Made by a program: the position numbers and the translations under genes. 64,000 nt of DNA from Chitinophaga sp. GbtcB8 (lineage in GTDB: Bacteria; Bacteroidota; Bacteroidia; Chitinophagales; Chitinophagaceae): positions 652,026-716,025 of the forward strand of contig NZ_JAGXJN010000001.1 of assembly GCF_019091455.1 (NCBI RefSeq), written 5' to 3'. The notes beneath the pieces were generated by a model. That model had not been told where the DNA came from, ran no database searches, and worked only from the letters and a program-made list of their open reading frames with translations. Below are positions 54,264 through 63,955 of this stretch, one piece after another; positions within the stretch are counted from its first letter, which is position 1; the number at the start of each line of letters is the position of its first letter.

Positions 54264-55922
54264 TCAGGATAATTGGTATTCAGACAGGTCCATGATGAAT
54301 TTATACATAGCCTTCAGGCGTGATTCCACCACTGTTCTTGTCGCCGCATCTCCCGGATTGCCTTTATAGGCCTGCCATGCATCGGTCCAGTAATAATCGC
54401 TGTTGGGACTTTGGCCGCTCAATAGGATAGAATTCTTCATAAAGCTGCGCAGGCTATCGGAAACGTCTACACGATACAGCAGATCCAGCGAATCCTTTAC
54501 CAAGGTTACCGGATTACCGGGGTCGGACAGCTGATCAGCAAAAGCCAGTACATCTATTTTCAGGTCATGCGGCGCGCCCTGCCCCTGTACGAGGTAGTCA
54601 GACAGCATATTTCGTTTAGGCAGGGTATCTGTATTGATCCACATTTCATGGAACATAGGCTCCTGGTAGTAAGGGGCCCAACCGGCCACCAGCGGAGGAT
54701 CGCCAATGTTCTGCAGCATTTTGCCGGCAAAGTCGCGGATGTAATCCCAGGCTTCGTAGGCATTCATGTAATCGGATGCAGCAGGAAATACTACGCTGAA
54801 CTCACGGCACAGCCCTATGCAAAAATCGATGGGGCTTTTAATCAGGCAGGACATGTTCAACGGATCGTAGAAATGCTCGCTCTTAAATAAGGCGCTGAGC
54901 ACGGGCAGTATTTCGTAGTTGTTGGTGCGGAAAATATCTGCCAGCGGGGCAATTACGTTCTGCTCTACGGCATCATCTATTTTATAGTAGATAAAGAAGC
55001 GGTATAATTTACGTACGATGAACTTGGCGCATTCCGGCTGAGAAAAAATGATGTTCAGCAGGTCATCCAGCTCTGTTTCTCCCGCAGGGCCGGTTTTACC
55101 GGTTACGGTTTTGGCGCCGTAAAAATCAGAGAACTGTTTATTGGTAAAATCGTGCTGGGTGCTATCAAAGTGGCTGGTGATGGTATTCTCATCTACCCGG
55201 TAGCCGGTGAGCACGCGCGCGGAGGCACGTACATCGTCTTCCGTATAATGGGAATCGGGCCCTTTACCGATGGTGAACAGCTCATGCAGCTCACGTGCAT
55301 AGTTCTCGTCTGCCGCGGTTTTACCATTCAGGTTACCGTTCAGGTAAATGAGCATGGCGGGATCCTTGGTAATGGCTTTGGTAAGCGCTTTAAAATTACC
55401 CAGGGCGTATTGCCGCAGCGTGGTATTGTATTTATATACGTAACGTAGGTCCGTTACCGTTTGTGTTTCTGTTACGAAGTGATTATGCCAGAAGAGCACC
55501 ATTTTTTCGTGTATGCTCCGTGTTTGGTTGAGCATTACGCCGGTCCACCAGGCTTTGTAGGAACGTTGCCTGTTCTGTCCCAGGGGATCATTTTCCATGC
55601 GTACATAGGCAGGAGCATTTACCCAGGTGGCGCCAGGTGCTATACCGGTAGCATCATCTCCGTAGTTGTTTACCGGCGGAGAGGGCATGGTAGCAAGCGG
55701 TGTAAGCAGCGCATCTACTGCCTGGTCCATGGAGCCAAGGCCCTTAGCCCAGCTAAGATCTGCCGGAGAAGCTCCGAACAATGCACGTTTTAACAGGTGT
55801 ACTGCCTGGGCCGTATCAAAGGCGCCGGTAAATGGCGCAATACCGGAATCTGTGCGGCCAAAAGGAGCTTTCGCTGTTTTATGGCGTGTAGGGGATAAGG
55901 TTAGGAATTGTCTGCGATCCAT
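54264..55922 (-). CDS. DUF1800 family protein
   Basis: A 552-residue protein, also starting with an RRQFL sequence. DUF1800 features are AVHLLKRALFGASPADL, the helix with HEKMVLFWHNHFVTE, and NYARELHELFTIGKG. The C-terminal half is helical. Partner of the DUF1501 gene in one operon. Both may act in surface polymer or cellulose/phosphoester metabolism, but no biochemical role is established. Confidence 0.9.
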   Translation of the reverse strand: MDRRQFLTLSPTRHKTAKAPFGRTDSGIAPFTGAFDTAQAVHLLKRALFGASPADLSWAKGLGSMDQAVDALLTPLATMPSPPVNNYGDDATGIAPGATWVNAPAYVRMENDPLGQNRQRSYKAWWTGVMLNQTRSIHEKMVLFWHNHFVTETQTVTDLRYVYKYNTTLRQYALGNFKALTKAITKDPAMLIYLNGNLNGKTAADENYARELHELFTIGKGPDSHYTEDDVRASARVLTGYRVDENTITSHFDSTQHDFTNKQFSDFYGAKTVTGKTGPAGETELDDLLNIIFSQPECAKFIVRKLYRFFIYYKIDDAVEQNVIAPLADIFRTNNYEILPVLSALFKSEHFYDPLNMSCLIKSPIDFCIGLCREFSVVFPAASDYMNAYEAWDYIRDFAGKMLQNIGDPPLVAGWAPYYQEPMFHEMWINTDTLPKRNMLSDYLVQGQGAPHDLKIDVLAFADQLSDPGNPVTLVKDSLDLLYRVDVSDSLRSFMKNSILLSGQSPNSDYYWTDAWQAYKGNPGDAATRTVVESRLKAMYKFIMDLSEYQLS

Positions 55923-56235
55923 ATGTTATAGGATATGGTTAGGCGTATTGGTTTTTTACAGGAGCGACAATAATCGCAGGGCCAAATTAATGATTTTTTT
56001 AATATAGGGGATTATTTTATTTGAAAAGGGGGGAATTATTTCTACGGGATGGGGAGGAAGAGGACCAAAAAGATAACATGATTTTCAATATGAGCATATA
56101 ATTATCGTTTTAATAACATACATATTCAAATACAAATCAATCAATTATGGGAATTTTGATTTGTCAGTATAAAGAAAGTTATGTAGTTTTGAGCGGAGCT
56201 TTTAAAGGCTCCCTAACTAACTCGCTTATTCGATA
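55923..56235. other. Gap with no recognised gene
   Basis: A/T-rich. Holds a hairpin GGAGC-ttttaaa-GGCTCC near 56194-56211 without a T run, and a 29-codon ORF from ATG 56147 that I do not trust. No clear promoter for the DUF1800 operon is visible. Confidence 0.4.
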
Positions 56236-56277
56236 AATAAAAGGGAAACTGCCCCGTTTGACGACACGGCAGCTCCC
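56236..56277 (-). terminator. Terminator of the 63-codon ORF unit
   Basis: On the minus strand GGGAGCTGCC (56277-56268) pairs with GGCAGTTTCCC (56253-56243), followed by TTTTATTTAT. The hairpin gives the small ORF a defined 3' end. Confidence 0.7.
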
Positions 56278-56328
56278 TGATTATTGGATGGGCCAAAACG
56301 CAAAGCAATGAACCTACACCCAATCTTT

Positions 56329-56348
56329 TGTAGCTTAATACCGCTACA
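56329..56348. promoter_or_regulatory. TGTAGC dyad downstream of the small ORF
   Basis: TGTAGC-ttaatacc-GCTACA, with the same half-sites as the operators at 56623-56662. It lies 17 bp after the stop of the 63-codon ORF. Confidence 0.4.
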
Positions 56349-56364
56349 TATTATTTTCAAACCC

Positions 56365-56556
56365 TCAATAGGGAATTATCAGAATTTTTTCCTGTGGACA
56401 ATGAGTACTTAGTTTGTTTCCCATCCTGGTGTATTGTACATCGGGATATTCCTTTTTGTAAGCACCACTCAGCCCTGGACAGTATTGATAATGAGCATTT
56501 GCTCTTAAAAAACTGTCTTTCCTTTCATTTATTAGTCCCAACATTTTTGTTATCAT
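56365..56556 (-). CDS. 63-codon ORF divergent from HTH gene (small peptide)
   Basis: A 63-residue reading frame. It has a Lys/Arg-rich N-terminus and two cysteines, one in HYQYCPGLSG and one in THCPQEK, both followed by Pro. No family recognised. A possible promoter is TACTTTTG (56611-56604, minus strand) with TTG 18 bp upstream. A terminator (56236-56277) follows 88 bp after the stop. The unit is divergent from the HTH gene with operator dyads between them. The ORF may be chance, but the promoter-ORF-terminator arrangement supports a real small gene. Confidence 0.45.
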   Translation of the reverse strand: MITKMLGLINERKDSFLRANAHYQYCPGLSGAYKKEYPDVQYTRMGNKLSTHCPQEKILIIPY

Positions 56557-56622
56557 TTTGACATGTTAGCTATTATGTAACATATTGATTTGTTGATCCT
56601 TACACACAAAAGTAAATAAAAA

Positions 56623-56662
56623 ATGCTACAAACAATCAAAATGTAGCATAAAAATGTAGCAT
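56623..56662. promoter_or_regulatory. Three TGTAGCAT half-sites in a divergent control region
   Basis: ATGCTACA (56623-56630), TGTAGCAT (56642-56649) and TGTAGCAT (56655-56662). The first two form an inverted repeat with an 11-bp spacer; the third is a direct repeat. They lie between the start of the HTH gene and the promoter of the minus-strand small ORF. A plausible operator for the HTH protein. Confidence 0.6.
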
Positions 56663-56700
56663 TATGTTGGGGCTAAGTATTACATTATCAATTTAATAAT

Positions 56701-57036
56701 ATGAACTCCAAACAAAACTCTCTCATTAGACAGATTATGACCATTTTAAACTGGAAAATAAAGGATATAGTAAGGGAAACCGGGATTAAAAGACAAACCT
56801 TTGAGTCTTACCTGAATGGTCTACGCGGATATAAAAAAAAAGGCAAACACATTGGCAAAGCCGTGCAGAATGCATTCTTAAAAAGAACAGGCATTGATCT
56901 CAATCAAACAATTATTAAAGGCCATATTATCATTGTAAATCCGAATAAATGGCCGGCCTATATCATCGATCAATTTAAAGCCGCAGGAGCAGAAATCCTT
57001 CAAAAAAGAAAAGTTAGACCATCTTCATCTGAGTAA
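56701..57036 (+). CDS. Small HTH protein, likely regulator
   Basis: A 111-residue basic protein. LNWKIKDIVRETGIKRQTFESYLNG (in two parts) has the helix-turn-helix pattern of XRE/phage-repressor proteins, and a Lys-rich linker follows. The C-terminus (TIIKGHIIIVNPNKWPAYII) is a small beta-containing domain of unknown kind. It is more A/T-rich than its neighbours, which suggests horizontal gain. The TGTAGCAT dyads directly upstream suggest autoregulation and control of the divergent small ORF. Confidence 0.65.
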   Translation: MNSKQNSLIRQIMTILNWKIKDIVRETGIKRQTFESYLNGLRGYKKKGKHIGKAVQNAFLKRTGIDLNQTIIKGHIIIVNPNKWPAYIIDQFKAAGAEILQKRKVRPSSSE

Positions 57037-57055
57037 GAGATATTGTCATAGGAGG

Positions 57056-57502
57056 TCACACATCCAACAACCTCCTATGATAATTCAGCTGTCCCAAATG
57101 ATAACCCAAATGCATCGCTAAATGCGTTAAAAAATACCCCGTACTCATCTTTTCATTAAATACCACCTCCGGGTATTCCTTTTCCAGATCTTCCTCCGTC
57201 AGCTTATCCAATGAAGTACTCACCACAACAATCGTTTCTTCAACCTGTTTTATCAATACTGCTTTAGGAATATTCTTCAGCGCAAATTCCGAAGGCCGGT
57301 CGCGCACAAAGTCAGCACCGCCAAGTACTTTACCAATAAAGTGTTTGAGATTGCCTGCCAGGTGCAGGCAAAGATTGCCGGCGGAATTAGGAATATTCTT
57401 TTCTACAACCCATAGCTGCTGTTCGCTTTGGTAGGCGCTGATCTCCTGTTTCAGTTTGTCGAGATCACGCTGGAAGAGCTGTTTTAATACCTGTATCTGC
57501 AT
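57056..57502 (-). CDS. DinB-like (DUF1572) protein
   Basis: A protein of about 148 residues from ATG 57502 (MQIQVLKQLF). A four-helix-bundle DinB/YfiT type with a candidate metal triad: NLCLHLAGNLKHF near 50-62 and the last helix with THLAMHLGYHLGQLNYHRR. Bacillithiol or mycothiol-dependent transferases belong to the superfamily; function here is unknown. 41 bp downstream of the permease gene and may be co-transcribed. Confidence 0.85.
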   Translation of the reverse strand: MQIQVLKQLFQRDLDKLKQEISAYQSEQQLWVVEKNIPNSAGNLCLHLAGNLKHFIGKVLGGADFVRDRPSEFALKNIPKAVLIKQVEETIVVVSTSLDKLTEEDLEKEYPEVVFNEKMSTGYFLTHLAMHLGYHLGQLNYHRRLLDV

Positions 57503-57543
57503 GGTGGTGGAATAAAGCACCAAATATACAATAATATTATCCG

Positions 57544-59919
57544 CTACTCCGAGCGCAGGCTTTTTACCGGGTTAATCCATCCGGCCTTTAGCGCCTGGAA
57601 ACCGATGGTCAATAAGGTAATGCCCAGGGTAGCTGTTCCTGCAGCCAGGAATACGCCTACGCCTATATGAACATGATAAGCAAAACTTTGCAGCCACTCC
57701 CCTGCAGCCCACCAGGCCAGCGGGAAAGCAATGCAAACGGCGATCAATATTAATTGCAAAAAATCTTTGGATAACATCACGGCCACATTACCTACCGTGG
57801 CGCCCAATACTTTGCGGATGCCGATCTCTTTACGGCGGCGTTCTGCCGTAAAGGCGGCCAGCCCAAACAGGCCCAGGCAGGAAACAATAATGGTAAGCCC
57901 TGCAAAATAACCGGACAGCTGCGCTACCAGTTTTTCAGATGCATACTGTGCCTGGTAATCATTGTCCAGGAATTTATAATTGAAGGAATAACCGGGATTA
58001 AAAGTTTTATACAATTGTTGTATACCCGCCAGTGTGGCTTGTTCACGGCCTTGCTGAATGCGGGCCATTGCCAGCAGGGTTTGCTCAGGCGCTAAATTAA
58101 AAATGAATGGGTGGATCTCTTCGTGCAGTGAATTAAAATGAAAGTTCTTTGTTACGCCAATAATATGCAGCGCAGTCTTGCCCCGGTTAATGATCTTACC
58201 CACCGGGTCTGTGAGGCCCATAACTTTAACAGCTGCTTCATTTAATACCGCGGCAGCGCTATCTGTACTATAATCTTTGGAGAATGCCCGGCCGGCAGCC
58301 ATCTGGATGCCCAGTGTTTCTATCAGGCCGTAGTTCACGGGCATTTCGTAAAAACGGATCTGGTTATCCAGGTTCTTTCCTTCCCAGCTGATATTGGAGG
58401 TTGGCAGGAACGATGATAGCACGATCTTTTGCTCTATGCTGGATGCATTTATCACACCCGGCAAATCTTTCAAATCAGCCAGAAAAGCTTCCTTCTTTTC
58501 CCCTACCCGTCCTTCCATCTCAAAATAAACAATGTTGTCTTTATTATATCCCAGGTTCCTGCTTTGCACAAATTGCACCTGCTTATACACCACCATTACC
58601 GCAATAATGAAAATTACAGATACCACGAATTGAAAAACTACCAGCCCTTTCCGTATCCACATGGTGTTTCCGGTATTGCTGAACTTTCCTTTAAGCGTAA
58701 CAGAAGGTGCAAAACGGGAAAGGTATAAAGCCGGGTAACTGCCCGCCAGCAGGCCGGTGAACAAGGTAATGCCCAATACGGCAGCTATAAATCGTATGTC
58801 CCATTGCGGTAGCAGCTGCTTGCCCGTCATTTCACTAAAACGCGGCAACAACAGGGCAACCATTAATAATGCTATTAATAATGCAGCAATGCTCATGAAC
58901 AGGGATTCTCCTAAAAACTGCAGCACCAGTGTACGCCGTGCAGCCCCGAGGGATTTCTTCACTCCAATCTCTTTCATTCTGCCGGAAGCCTTTGCCGTGG
59001 AAAGGTTCATGAAGTTAATGCAGGCAATGACCAGTATAAACAAGGCAATGATGGAAAATAACCGCAGGTATGAGATCCTCCCTCCTGCCTGTACACCATT
59101 TTCGTATTTGTCATACAGGTAGCCATCTGCATACTTTCTCATGAACATAACAGAAGAGGAATCCTTAAACTGGCTTTTGAGAAGGGCCGGCAGCTTTTCA
59201 TTAAAGTGCTGCACATCCGTTCCCTTCCTTAACATTACATATGTATTAAAAGGCCCGGTAGAAGTAGGCGCCAGCGTAACGGGCATAATATCTTTCCATA
59301 TATCCAGCGACAATACAAAATCAAAACGGCTGGTAGAATGTACCGGCATATCCTCAAAAACCCCGGTAACCGTACATTGGCGGCTAAGGGATGCCCATTT
59401 CCATTCCAGCGTTTTACCGATAACGTTAGTAGTGGTGTTGAATAATTTACGCGCCAGCTGCGCGGATATTACTACAGAATTTTTGTCGGTCAGCACGTTC
59501 TCTTTATTTCCCTGCAGCAGCGGATAAGAGAACATTTTGAAATAGTCTTTACCCACCAGGTTACCCGTTGCGCCTACGGTACGATCTTTCCACGAAATAC
59601 TAAACTGCTGAAACCAGGCTGCGGGTGTAGTGGCAACCGCATACTCCACTTCCGGCAGCTGTTTTTGCATGATCTCCCCTACTACCCCACCGGTACCCTG
59701 GGTAGTGGTAAAAACGTCTGCATTCTTTTCATTGATCATTACCTGGAAAAGGCGCTGATCATTTTTATGAAACCGGTCTGTTTGCCATTCATCAATTACC
59801 CATAAACAGATGAGCAGCGTACAGGCCATGCCGGTAGAGAGCCCTATCAGGTTAAGCACGGTAAACTGGCGGTCTTTGAGCAGGTAACGCCAGGTAGTTT
59901 TGAGATAGTTACTGAACAT
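57544..59919 (-). CDS. FtsX/MacB-family ABC permease (1)
   Basis: A 791-residue permease with two FtsX-like modules, one in each half. TM1 is at about residues 20-40 (FTVLNLIGLSTGMACTLLIC), followed by a periplasmic MacB_PCD domain, then TM segments about 285-410. A second similar unit follows, ending in ERRRKEIGIRKVLGATVGNV and KSLRSE. No ATPase gene is adjacent. It is a paralogue of the next gene upstream; the two are 22 bp apart. Antimicrobial-peptide export or sensing is the usual guess. Confidence 0.9.
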   Translation of the reverse strand: MFSNYLKTTWRYLLKDRQFTVLNLIGLSTGMACTLLICLWVIDEWQTDRFHKNDQRLFQVMINEKNADVFTTTQGTGGVVGEIMQKQLPEVEYAVATTPAAWFQQFSISWKDRTVGATGNLVGKDYFKMFSYPLLQGNKENVLTDKNSVVISAQLARKLFNTTTNVIGKTLEWKWASLSRQCTVTGVFEDMPVHSTSRFDFVLSLDIWKDIMPVTLAPTSTGPFNTYVMLRKGTDVQHFNEKLPALLKSQFKDSSSVMFMRKYADGYLYDKYENGVQAGGRISYLRLFSIIALFILVIACINFMNLSTAKASGRMKEIGVKKSLGAARRTLVLQFLGESLFMSIAALLIALLMVALLLPRFSEMTGKQLLPQWDIRFIAAVLGITLFTGLLAGSYPALYLSRFAPSVTLKGKFSNTGNTMWIRKGLVVFQFVVSVIFIIAVMVVYKQVQFVQSRNLGYNKDNIVYFEMEGRVGEKKEAFLADLKDLPGVINASSIEQKIVLSSFLPTSNISWEGKNLDNQIRFYEMPVNYGLIETLGIQMAAGRAFSKDYSTDSAAAVLNEAAVKVMGLTDPVGKIINRGKTALHIIGVTKNFHFNSLHEEIHPFIFNLAPEQTLLAMARIQQGREQATLAGIQQLYKTFNPGYSFNYKFLDNDYQAQYASEKLVAQLSGYFAGLTIIVSCLGLFGLAAFTAERRRKEIGIRKVLGATVGNVAVMLSKDFLQLILIAVCIAFPLAWWAAGEWLQSFAYHVHIGVGVFLAAGTATLGITLLTIGFQALKAGWINPVKSLRSE

Positions 59920-59941
59920 CGGACTTATTTTAAGGAAAATA

Positions 59942-62398
59942 CTACTCTGACCGCAAACTTTTCACAGGGTTCATTAACCCCGCCCGTATAGCCTGCGTAC
60001 TTACGGTTATGACAGCAACTACTATTGCAAAAATGCCGGCTGCAATGAACACCCAGCCACTGATAGATACACGGTAGGCAAATTCATCCAGCCATTTGTG
60101 CATGCAATACCAGGCCAGCGGACTGGCAATACACATAGCCACCAGCACTAGCATAACAAAATCTTTTGACAGCAATGCAGTAATATTCAGCACAGAAGCG
60201 CCCAACACCTTACGGATGCCGATCTCCCGTGTACGCTGACGTGCGGCAAAAGCAGCCAGGCCAAACAATCCCAGGCAGGATATAAAAATAGAGATCCCGG
60301 TAAACCAGCTTACAATTTGTGCTGTTTGCGTTTCTGCGTGATAGTTATGCTGAAAATCCTGGTCGAGGAAAGTATATTCAAAGGGTTCATCCGGGCAAAG
60401 CGCTTTCCATTTATCTGCTAAAAAGTTCAGTGTTTTTCCCATCTGTGCAGTATTCACATGCACGATCAGGTAATTATATTCCCTGCTATTCCTGAGAAAG
60501 AAGCCGTAAGGCTGAATAGCATGGTGCAGATCCTGGAAGTGAAAATCTTTTACCACGCCTACGATTTCGTAGGTTTCAGATGCCTGCCCGTTAAGCTCCC
60601 ATTTCAACTTCTGACCAATCGCTTTATCCAGCGGAATATTGAACTTGCGCAGGGTGGTTTCATTCACCACTATCTGCCCGCTGGTATCGCTCATAAACTG
60701 TTCGGAGATCATGTGCCCTTTCATCAGCTGAAAGCCCATCATCTTCATAAACTGCGGCGCTACAAAATTGGCCTGAATGGGCTGCCCTTCGTTTACGGTT
60801 TCTTCCAGCTTATGTACGCTAAAGCCCATTGGGTTAAAGATGCCCGGGTAAGACGAGGTACCTGCCGCGCCCAACACCTGGTTATTTTGCAGCAGCCCTT
60901 CACGCAGGGCCGTATATGCGTTATGCGCTTCATTAGTACGCAGCGGTATCACCACCTGCTGATCCTGCGTAAACCCTAAGGGACGGTTGCGCAGGTAAGA
61001 CATTTGCTGCTGAATAATAATGGTGGCCAGCACCAGCCCAATGGAGATCACAAACTGGAATACTACCAATCCGCGGCGCAGCGCCACGGCAGACATCATA
61101 TTATTAAAACGGCCTTTCAATACCTGCACCGGGTTAAACACTGCCAGGTAAAATGCCGGGTAGCTGCCTGCCAGTAAACCGGTAAGTAATGCCAGTGCTA
61201 CAAAAGTACCTATGATGGCGGGTTCCATTAATTCAGACAATGCCAGTGTTTTTCCCGTAAGCTGGTTAAACAACGGCAGCGCACCTGCAACACCTATTAC
61301 TGCCAGCACTAAGGCCATCATGGATAACACCATGGATTCCCCTAAGAATTGCCTTACCAGCGCAGCTTTACCCGCGCCCATCACCTTGCGCACGCCTACT
61401 TCTGCTGCACGCTTAGCAGAGCTGGCAGTGGCCAGGTTCATAAAATTGATACAGGCAATTACCAGCGTAAAAATGGCAATGCTGCCCAGGATATACAGGT
61501 AGGTTTTGCTGGTGGTATCTGTTACCACTGCCCGTACTTTATCATAAAGGTGAATGTCTGTAACCGGCAACAGGGAGATCGCTTTGGTATAACCGGCTGC
61601 CTGCAGATCTTTATTGGCATGCCGCTCCATAAAAGCGGGGAACTTACGTTCCAGCTTTTTTACATCTGTGCCCGGGCGTAAACGCAGGTAGGTAATGAAC
61701 ATGTTGTTGAAAGAAAAGTTCAACCGTCCGTTACGCAAAAACCCGCCTATCCAGCCGGCAGACAGCGGCACAAAAAATCGCGCATCTATGTGCGAGCGAT
61801 GGCTTTCATCTTTATATACACCGGTAACCTTAAACAGCTCGCCATTACCAGTGTCACCGCCTACTGTAATGGTTTTCCCCAAAGCGGATGCATGCCCGAA
61901 AAGCTTGCGTGCTACCGGTTCTGACAGCACAATGGCATTGGGCTCCTGCAAAGCGGTAGCTGCATTACCCTCCAGGAATTTATAGGTGAACAGATCAAAA
62001 AAGGTGGAATCAACATTGTAGCCCCGGGTTTCATAAAACGACTTTACGGATTTGCCTGCTTCCCGCACCTGCAGCAGGGTTTTGGAATCTATGACATTGG
62101 CCCATAAGCGGGCCATTTGCGCTATTTCCGGAAATTCATTTTTTAAAGTGGGGCCGTATAATGCAGAAATAGTGGTAAAGGAACGTACCTCGCCGGTAGA
62201 AACGGCGCTTTCACTTTTCAGGAAATACAGATCGGCAGCGTGCTGCTGGTGCTCGTCGAACATCAGCTCACTGCGGATGTAGAGCATGAGCAGCATACAG
62301 CAGGTCATGCCAATGGCAAGGCCGAATATATTGATCGCTGAAAAAAGCTTATTCCGCTGCAGATTGCGGATAGCAATGCGGAGGTAGTTTTGTAGCAT
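59942..62398 (-). CDS. FtsX/MacB-family ABC permease (2)
   Basis: A permease of about 818 residues, same architecture as its downstream neighbour: TM1 about 17-37 (LFSAINIFGLAIGMTCCMLL), periplasmic MacB_PCD domain, three TM segments (about 285-440), second PCD-like domain, last TM segments ending TREIGIRKVLGASVLNI and KSLRSE. ATG 62398 (MLQNYLRIAIRN) is the family start; the frame is open from 62413. No ATPase is adjacent, so it must use one encoded elsewhere or be in trans. Confidence 0.9.
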   Translation of the reverse strand: MLQNYLRIAIRNLQRNKLFSAINIFGLAIGMTCCMLLMLYIRSELMFDEHQQHAADLYFLKSESAVSTGEVRSFTTISALYGPTLKNEFPEIAQMARLWANVIDSKTLLQVREAGKSVKSFYETRGYNVDSTFFDLFTYKFLEGNAATALQEPNAIVLSEPVARKLFGHASALGKTITVGGDTGNGELFKVTGVYKDESHRSHIDARFFVPLSAGWIGGFLRNGRLNFSFNNMFITYLRLRPGTDVKKLERKFPAFMERHANKDLQAAGYTKAISLLPVTDIHLYDKVRAVVTDTTSKTYLYILGSIAIFTLVIACINFMNLATASSAKRAAEVGVRKVMGAGKAALVRQFLGESMVLSMMALVLAVIGVAGALPLFNQLTGKTLALSELMEPAIIGTFVALALLTGLLAGSYPAFYLAVFNPVQVLKGRFNNMMSAVALRRGLVVFQFVISIGLVLATIIIQQQMSYLRNRPLGFTQDQQVVIPLRTNEAHNAYTALREGLLQNNQVLGAAGTSSYPGIFNPMGFSVHKLEETVNEGQPIQANFVAPQFMKMMGFQLMKGHMISEQFMSDTSGQIVVNETTLRKFNIPLDKAIGQKLKWELNGQASETYEIVGVVKDFHFQDLHHAIQPYGFFLRNSREYNYLIVHVNTAQMGKTLNFLADKWKALCPDEPFEYTFLDQDFQHNYHAETQTAQIVSWFTGISIFISCLGLFGLAAFAARQRTREIGIRKVLGASVLNITALLSKDFVMLVLVAMCIASPLAWYCMHKWLDEFAYRVSISGWVFIAAGIFAIVVAVITVSTQAIRAGLMNPVKSLRSE

Positions 62399-62556
62399 AA
62401 GTGTTTGCAGCACTAAGGTAGTGCCAAAAGCAGGAGCAATTGGAAATCAAGTTATTGAGATGGTTTAGATTACGGTGATTGTCCGTATTCGTACAAGGGT
62501 GTCCGGTTTTAGAGGAGAAAGTAGGGGCGTAGACGTAGGATAATGGAAAGAAACAT

Positions 62557-62620
62557 AAAAAGAGGTTGTATCCTGGTAAATGCCCCATTTTACAGGCACT
62601 TCATCCGATACAACCTCTTT
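62557..62620 (-). terminator. Long-loop terminator of the thiolase gene
   Basis: Perfect 14-nt arms, AAAGAGGTTGTATC (62559-62572) and GATACAACCTCTTT (62607-62620). The loop of 34 nt contains a further near-palindrome (TAAATGCCCCATTTTA). On the minus strand a run of T's follows. It ends 21 bp after the thiolase stop. Confidence 0.75.
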
Positions 62621-62641
62621 GCTTTATCTGGATAAAAGAAA

Positions 62642-63820
62642 TTAATCGATCCTTTCTATAATGCCGGCTATGCCTTGTCCACCGCCAACACAGGCGGTAA
62701 CCAGGCCATACTTTTTGTTCAGGCGTTTCAGATCGCTCAGGATCTGAACGGTGAGCTTAGCGCCGGTGCAACCCAACGGATGGCCTAAAGCAATGGCGCC
62801 GCCGTTGATGTTTACAATATCCGGGTTAATGCCCAGCTCGCGGATAACGGCCAGGGACTGAGAGGCAAAGGCTTCATTCAGCTCTACCAGGTCCACATCC
62901 TGCAAGGATTTCCCGGCTTGTTTCAATGCCCTGGGCACTGCAGCTACCGGCCCTATGCCCATAATGCGGGGATGTACGCCGGCGGAGGCGCAGGCTACCA
63001 GGCGGCCAATTGGTTTTAATCCCAGCTCCTTGACCATGGTTTCGCTCATCACGATCACAAAAGCAGCACCGTCAGAGGTTTGGGAGGAGTTACCGGCTGT
63101 TACCGAACCACCGGCAGCAAATACCGGCTTCAGTTTGGCCAGCGCTTCTGCGGAAGTATCTGCGCGCGGACCTTCGTCTGTATCCACAGTATAATTACGC
63201 TTCTGCTTTTTGCCTTTGGCATCCACATATACTTCTTCTACCTGTATGGGTAGTATACCTTCCTTAAAATAACCGTTCTGAATGGCGGCCAGCGCTTTCT
63301 GGTGAGAGCGCAGGGCAAAGGCATCCTGGTCTTCCCGGGATACTTTGTATTCACTGGCCACCGCTTCTGCGGTAAGGCCCATACCCAGATAATAATCCGG
63401 CGTAGTACTGGCCACATTGTAATTGGGTACTGTTTTCCAGCCAACAGTGGGCACCAGGCTCATACTTTCTGTACCACCCGCAATAATGCAATGCGCCATG
63501 CCGGACTGTATTTTGGCAGTGGCAATGGCAATGGTTTCCAGTCCGGATGCGCAGTAGCGGTTCACCGTCATACCCGGTACACTTTCGCCCAGGGCTCTAA
63601 CGGAGATCATGCGCCCTATCTGCAGGCCCTGCTCTGCTTCCGGTACGGCGTTGCCTACAATCAGGTCATCTACCCGGTGCGGCTCTAACTGGGGTACGCT
63701 TTTTAATAAGGCAGTGATCACGTCCACTGCCAGGTCGTCGGGCCGGTAAAAGCGGAACCCGCCTCGTTTTGACTTACCTACGGCGGTGCGGTAACCGGCT
63801 ACTATATATGCTGTTTCCAT
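62642..63820 (-). CDS. fadA: Acetyl-CoA acyltransferase (3-ketoacyl-CoA thiolase)
   Basis: A 392-residue thiolase II family enzyme that splits 3-ketoacyl-CoA. Nucleophile Cys90 is in [13 protein letters not shown]. His is in [16 protein letters not shown] (about 348) and the second Cys in [13 protein letters not shown] (about 378). The partner for FadN in beta-oxidation is suggested by function, but fadN is at the other end of the window. Biosynthetic acetoacetyl-CoA thiolase cannot be excluded. Confidence 0.94.
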   Translation of the reverse strand: METAYIVAGYRTAVGKSKRGGFRFYRPDDLAVDVITALLKSVPQLEPHRVDDLIVGNAVPEAEQGLQIGRMISVRALGESVPGMTVNRYCASGLETIAIATAKIQSGMAHCIIAGGTESMSLVPTVGWKTVPNYNVASTTPDYYLGMGLTAEAVASEYKVSREDQDAFALRSHQKALAAIQNGYFKEGILPIQVEEVYVDAKGKKQKRNYTVDTDEGPRADTSAEALAKLKPVFAAGGSVTAGNSSQTSDGAAFVIVMSETMVKELGLKPIGRLVACASAGVHPRIMGIGPVAAVPRALKQAGKSLQDVDLVELNEAFASQSLAVIRELGINPDIVNINGGAIALGHPLGCTGAKLTVQILSDLKRLNKKYGLVTACVGGGQGIAGIIERID

Positions 63821-63905
63821 GCTTAAACTCCTTTTCCGGGAGAGGGACCCGGTTTTTTATTTTATATTAAGTTAAATAACTTTTGTGAATTTTGAGCGAA
63901 GGTCT

Positions 63906-63913
63906 TATTTTTG
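63906..63913 (+). promoter_or_regulatory. -7 element before the tRNA-like sequence
   Basis: TATTTTTG fits TAnnTTTG. An upstream TTTTG lies about 20 bp away (within AACTTTTG, about 63881-63885), so both elements are spaced well. Start would be near 63919, about 37 nt before the tRNA-like sequence. Confidence 0.5.
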
Positions 63914-63955
63914 CAACCCTGTTGAAGGGAACTGCGCTGAAATAGCGTGGTTTAT

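Noticed and set aside
56147..56236. 29-codon plus-strand ORF in the DUF1800-HTH gap
   Set aside because: Too short, no homologue recognised, and no promoter or terminator fits it.
62557..62620. attC-like or riboswitch reading of the long-loop hairpin after the thiolase
   Set aside because: No integrase or cassette context, and its position just after the stop with flanking T's fits a terminator.
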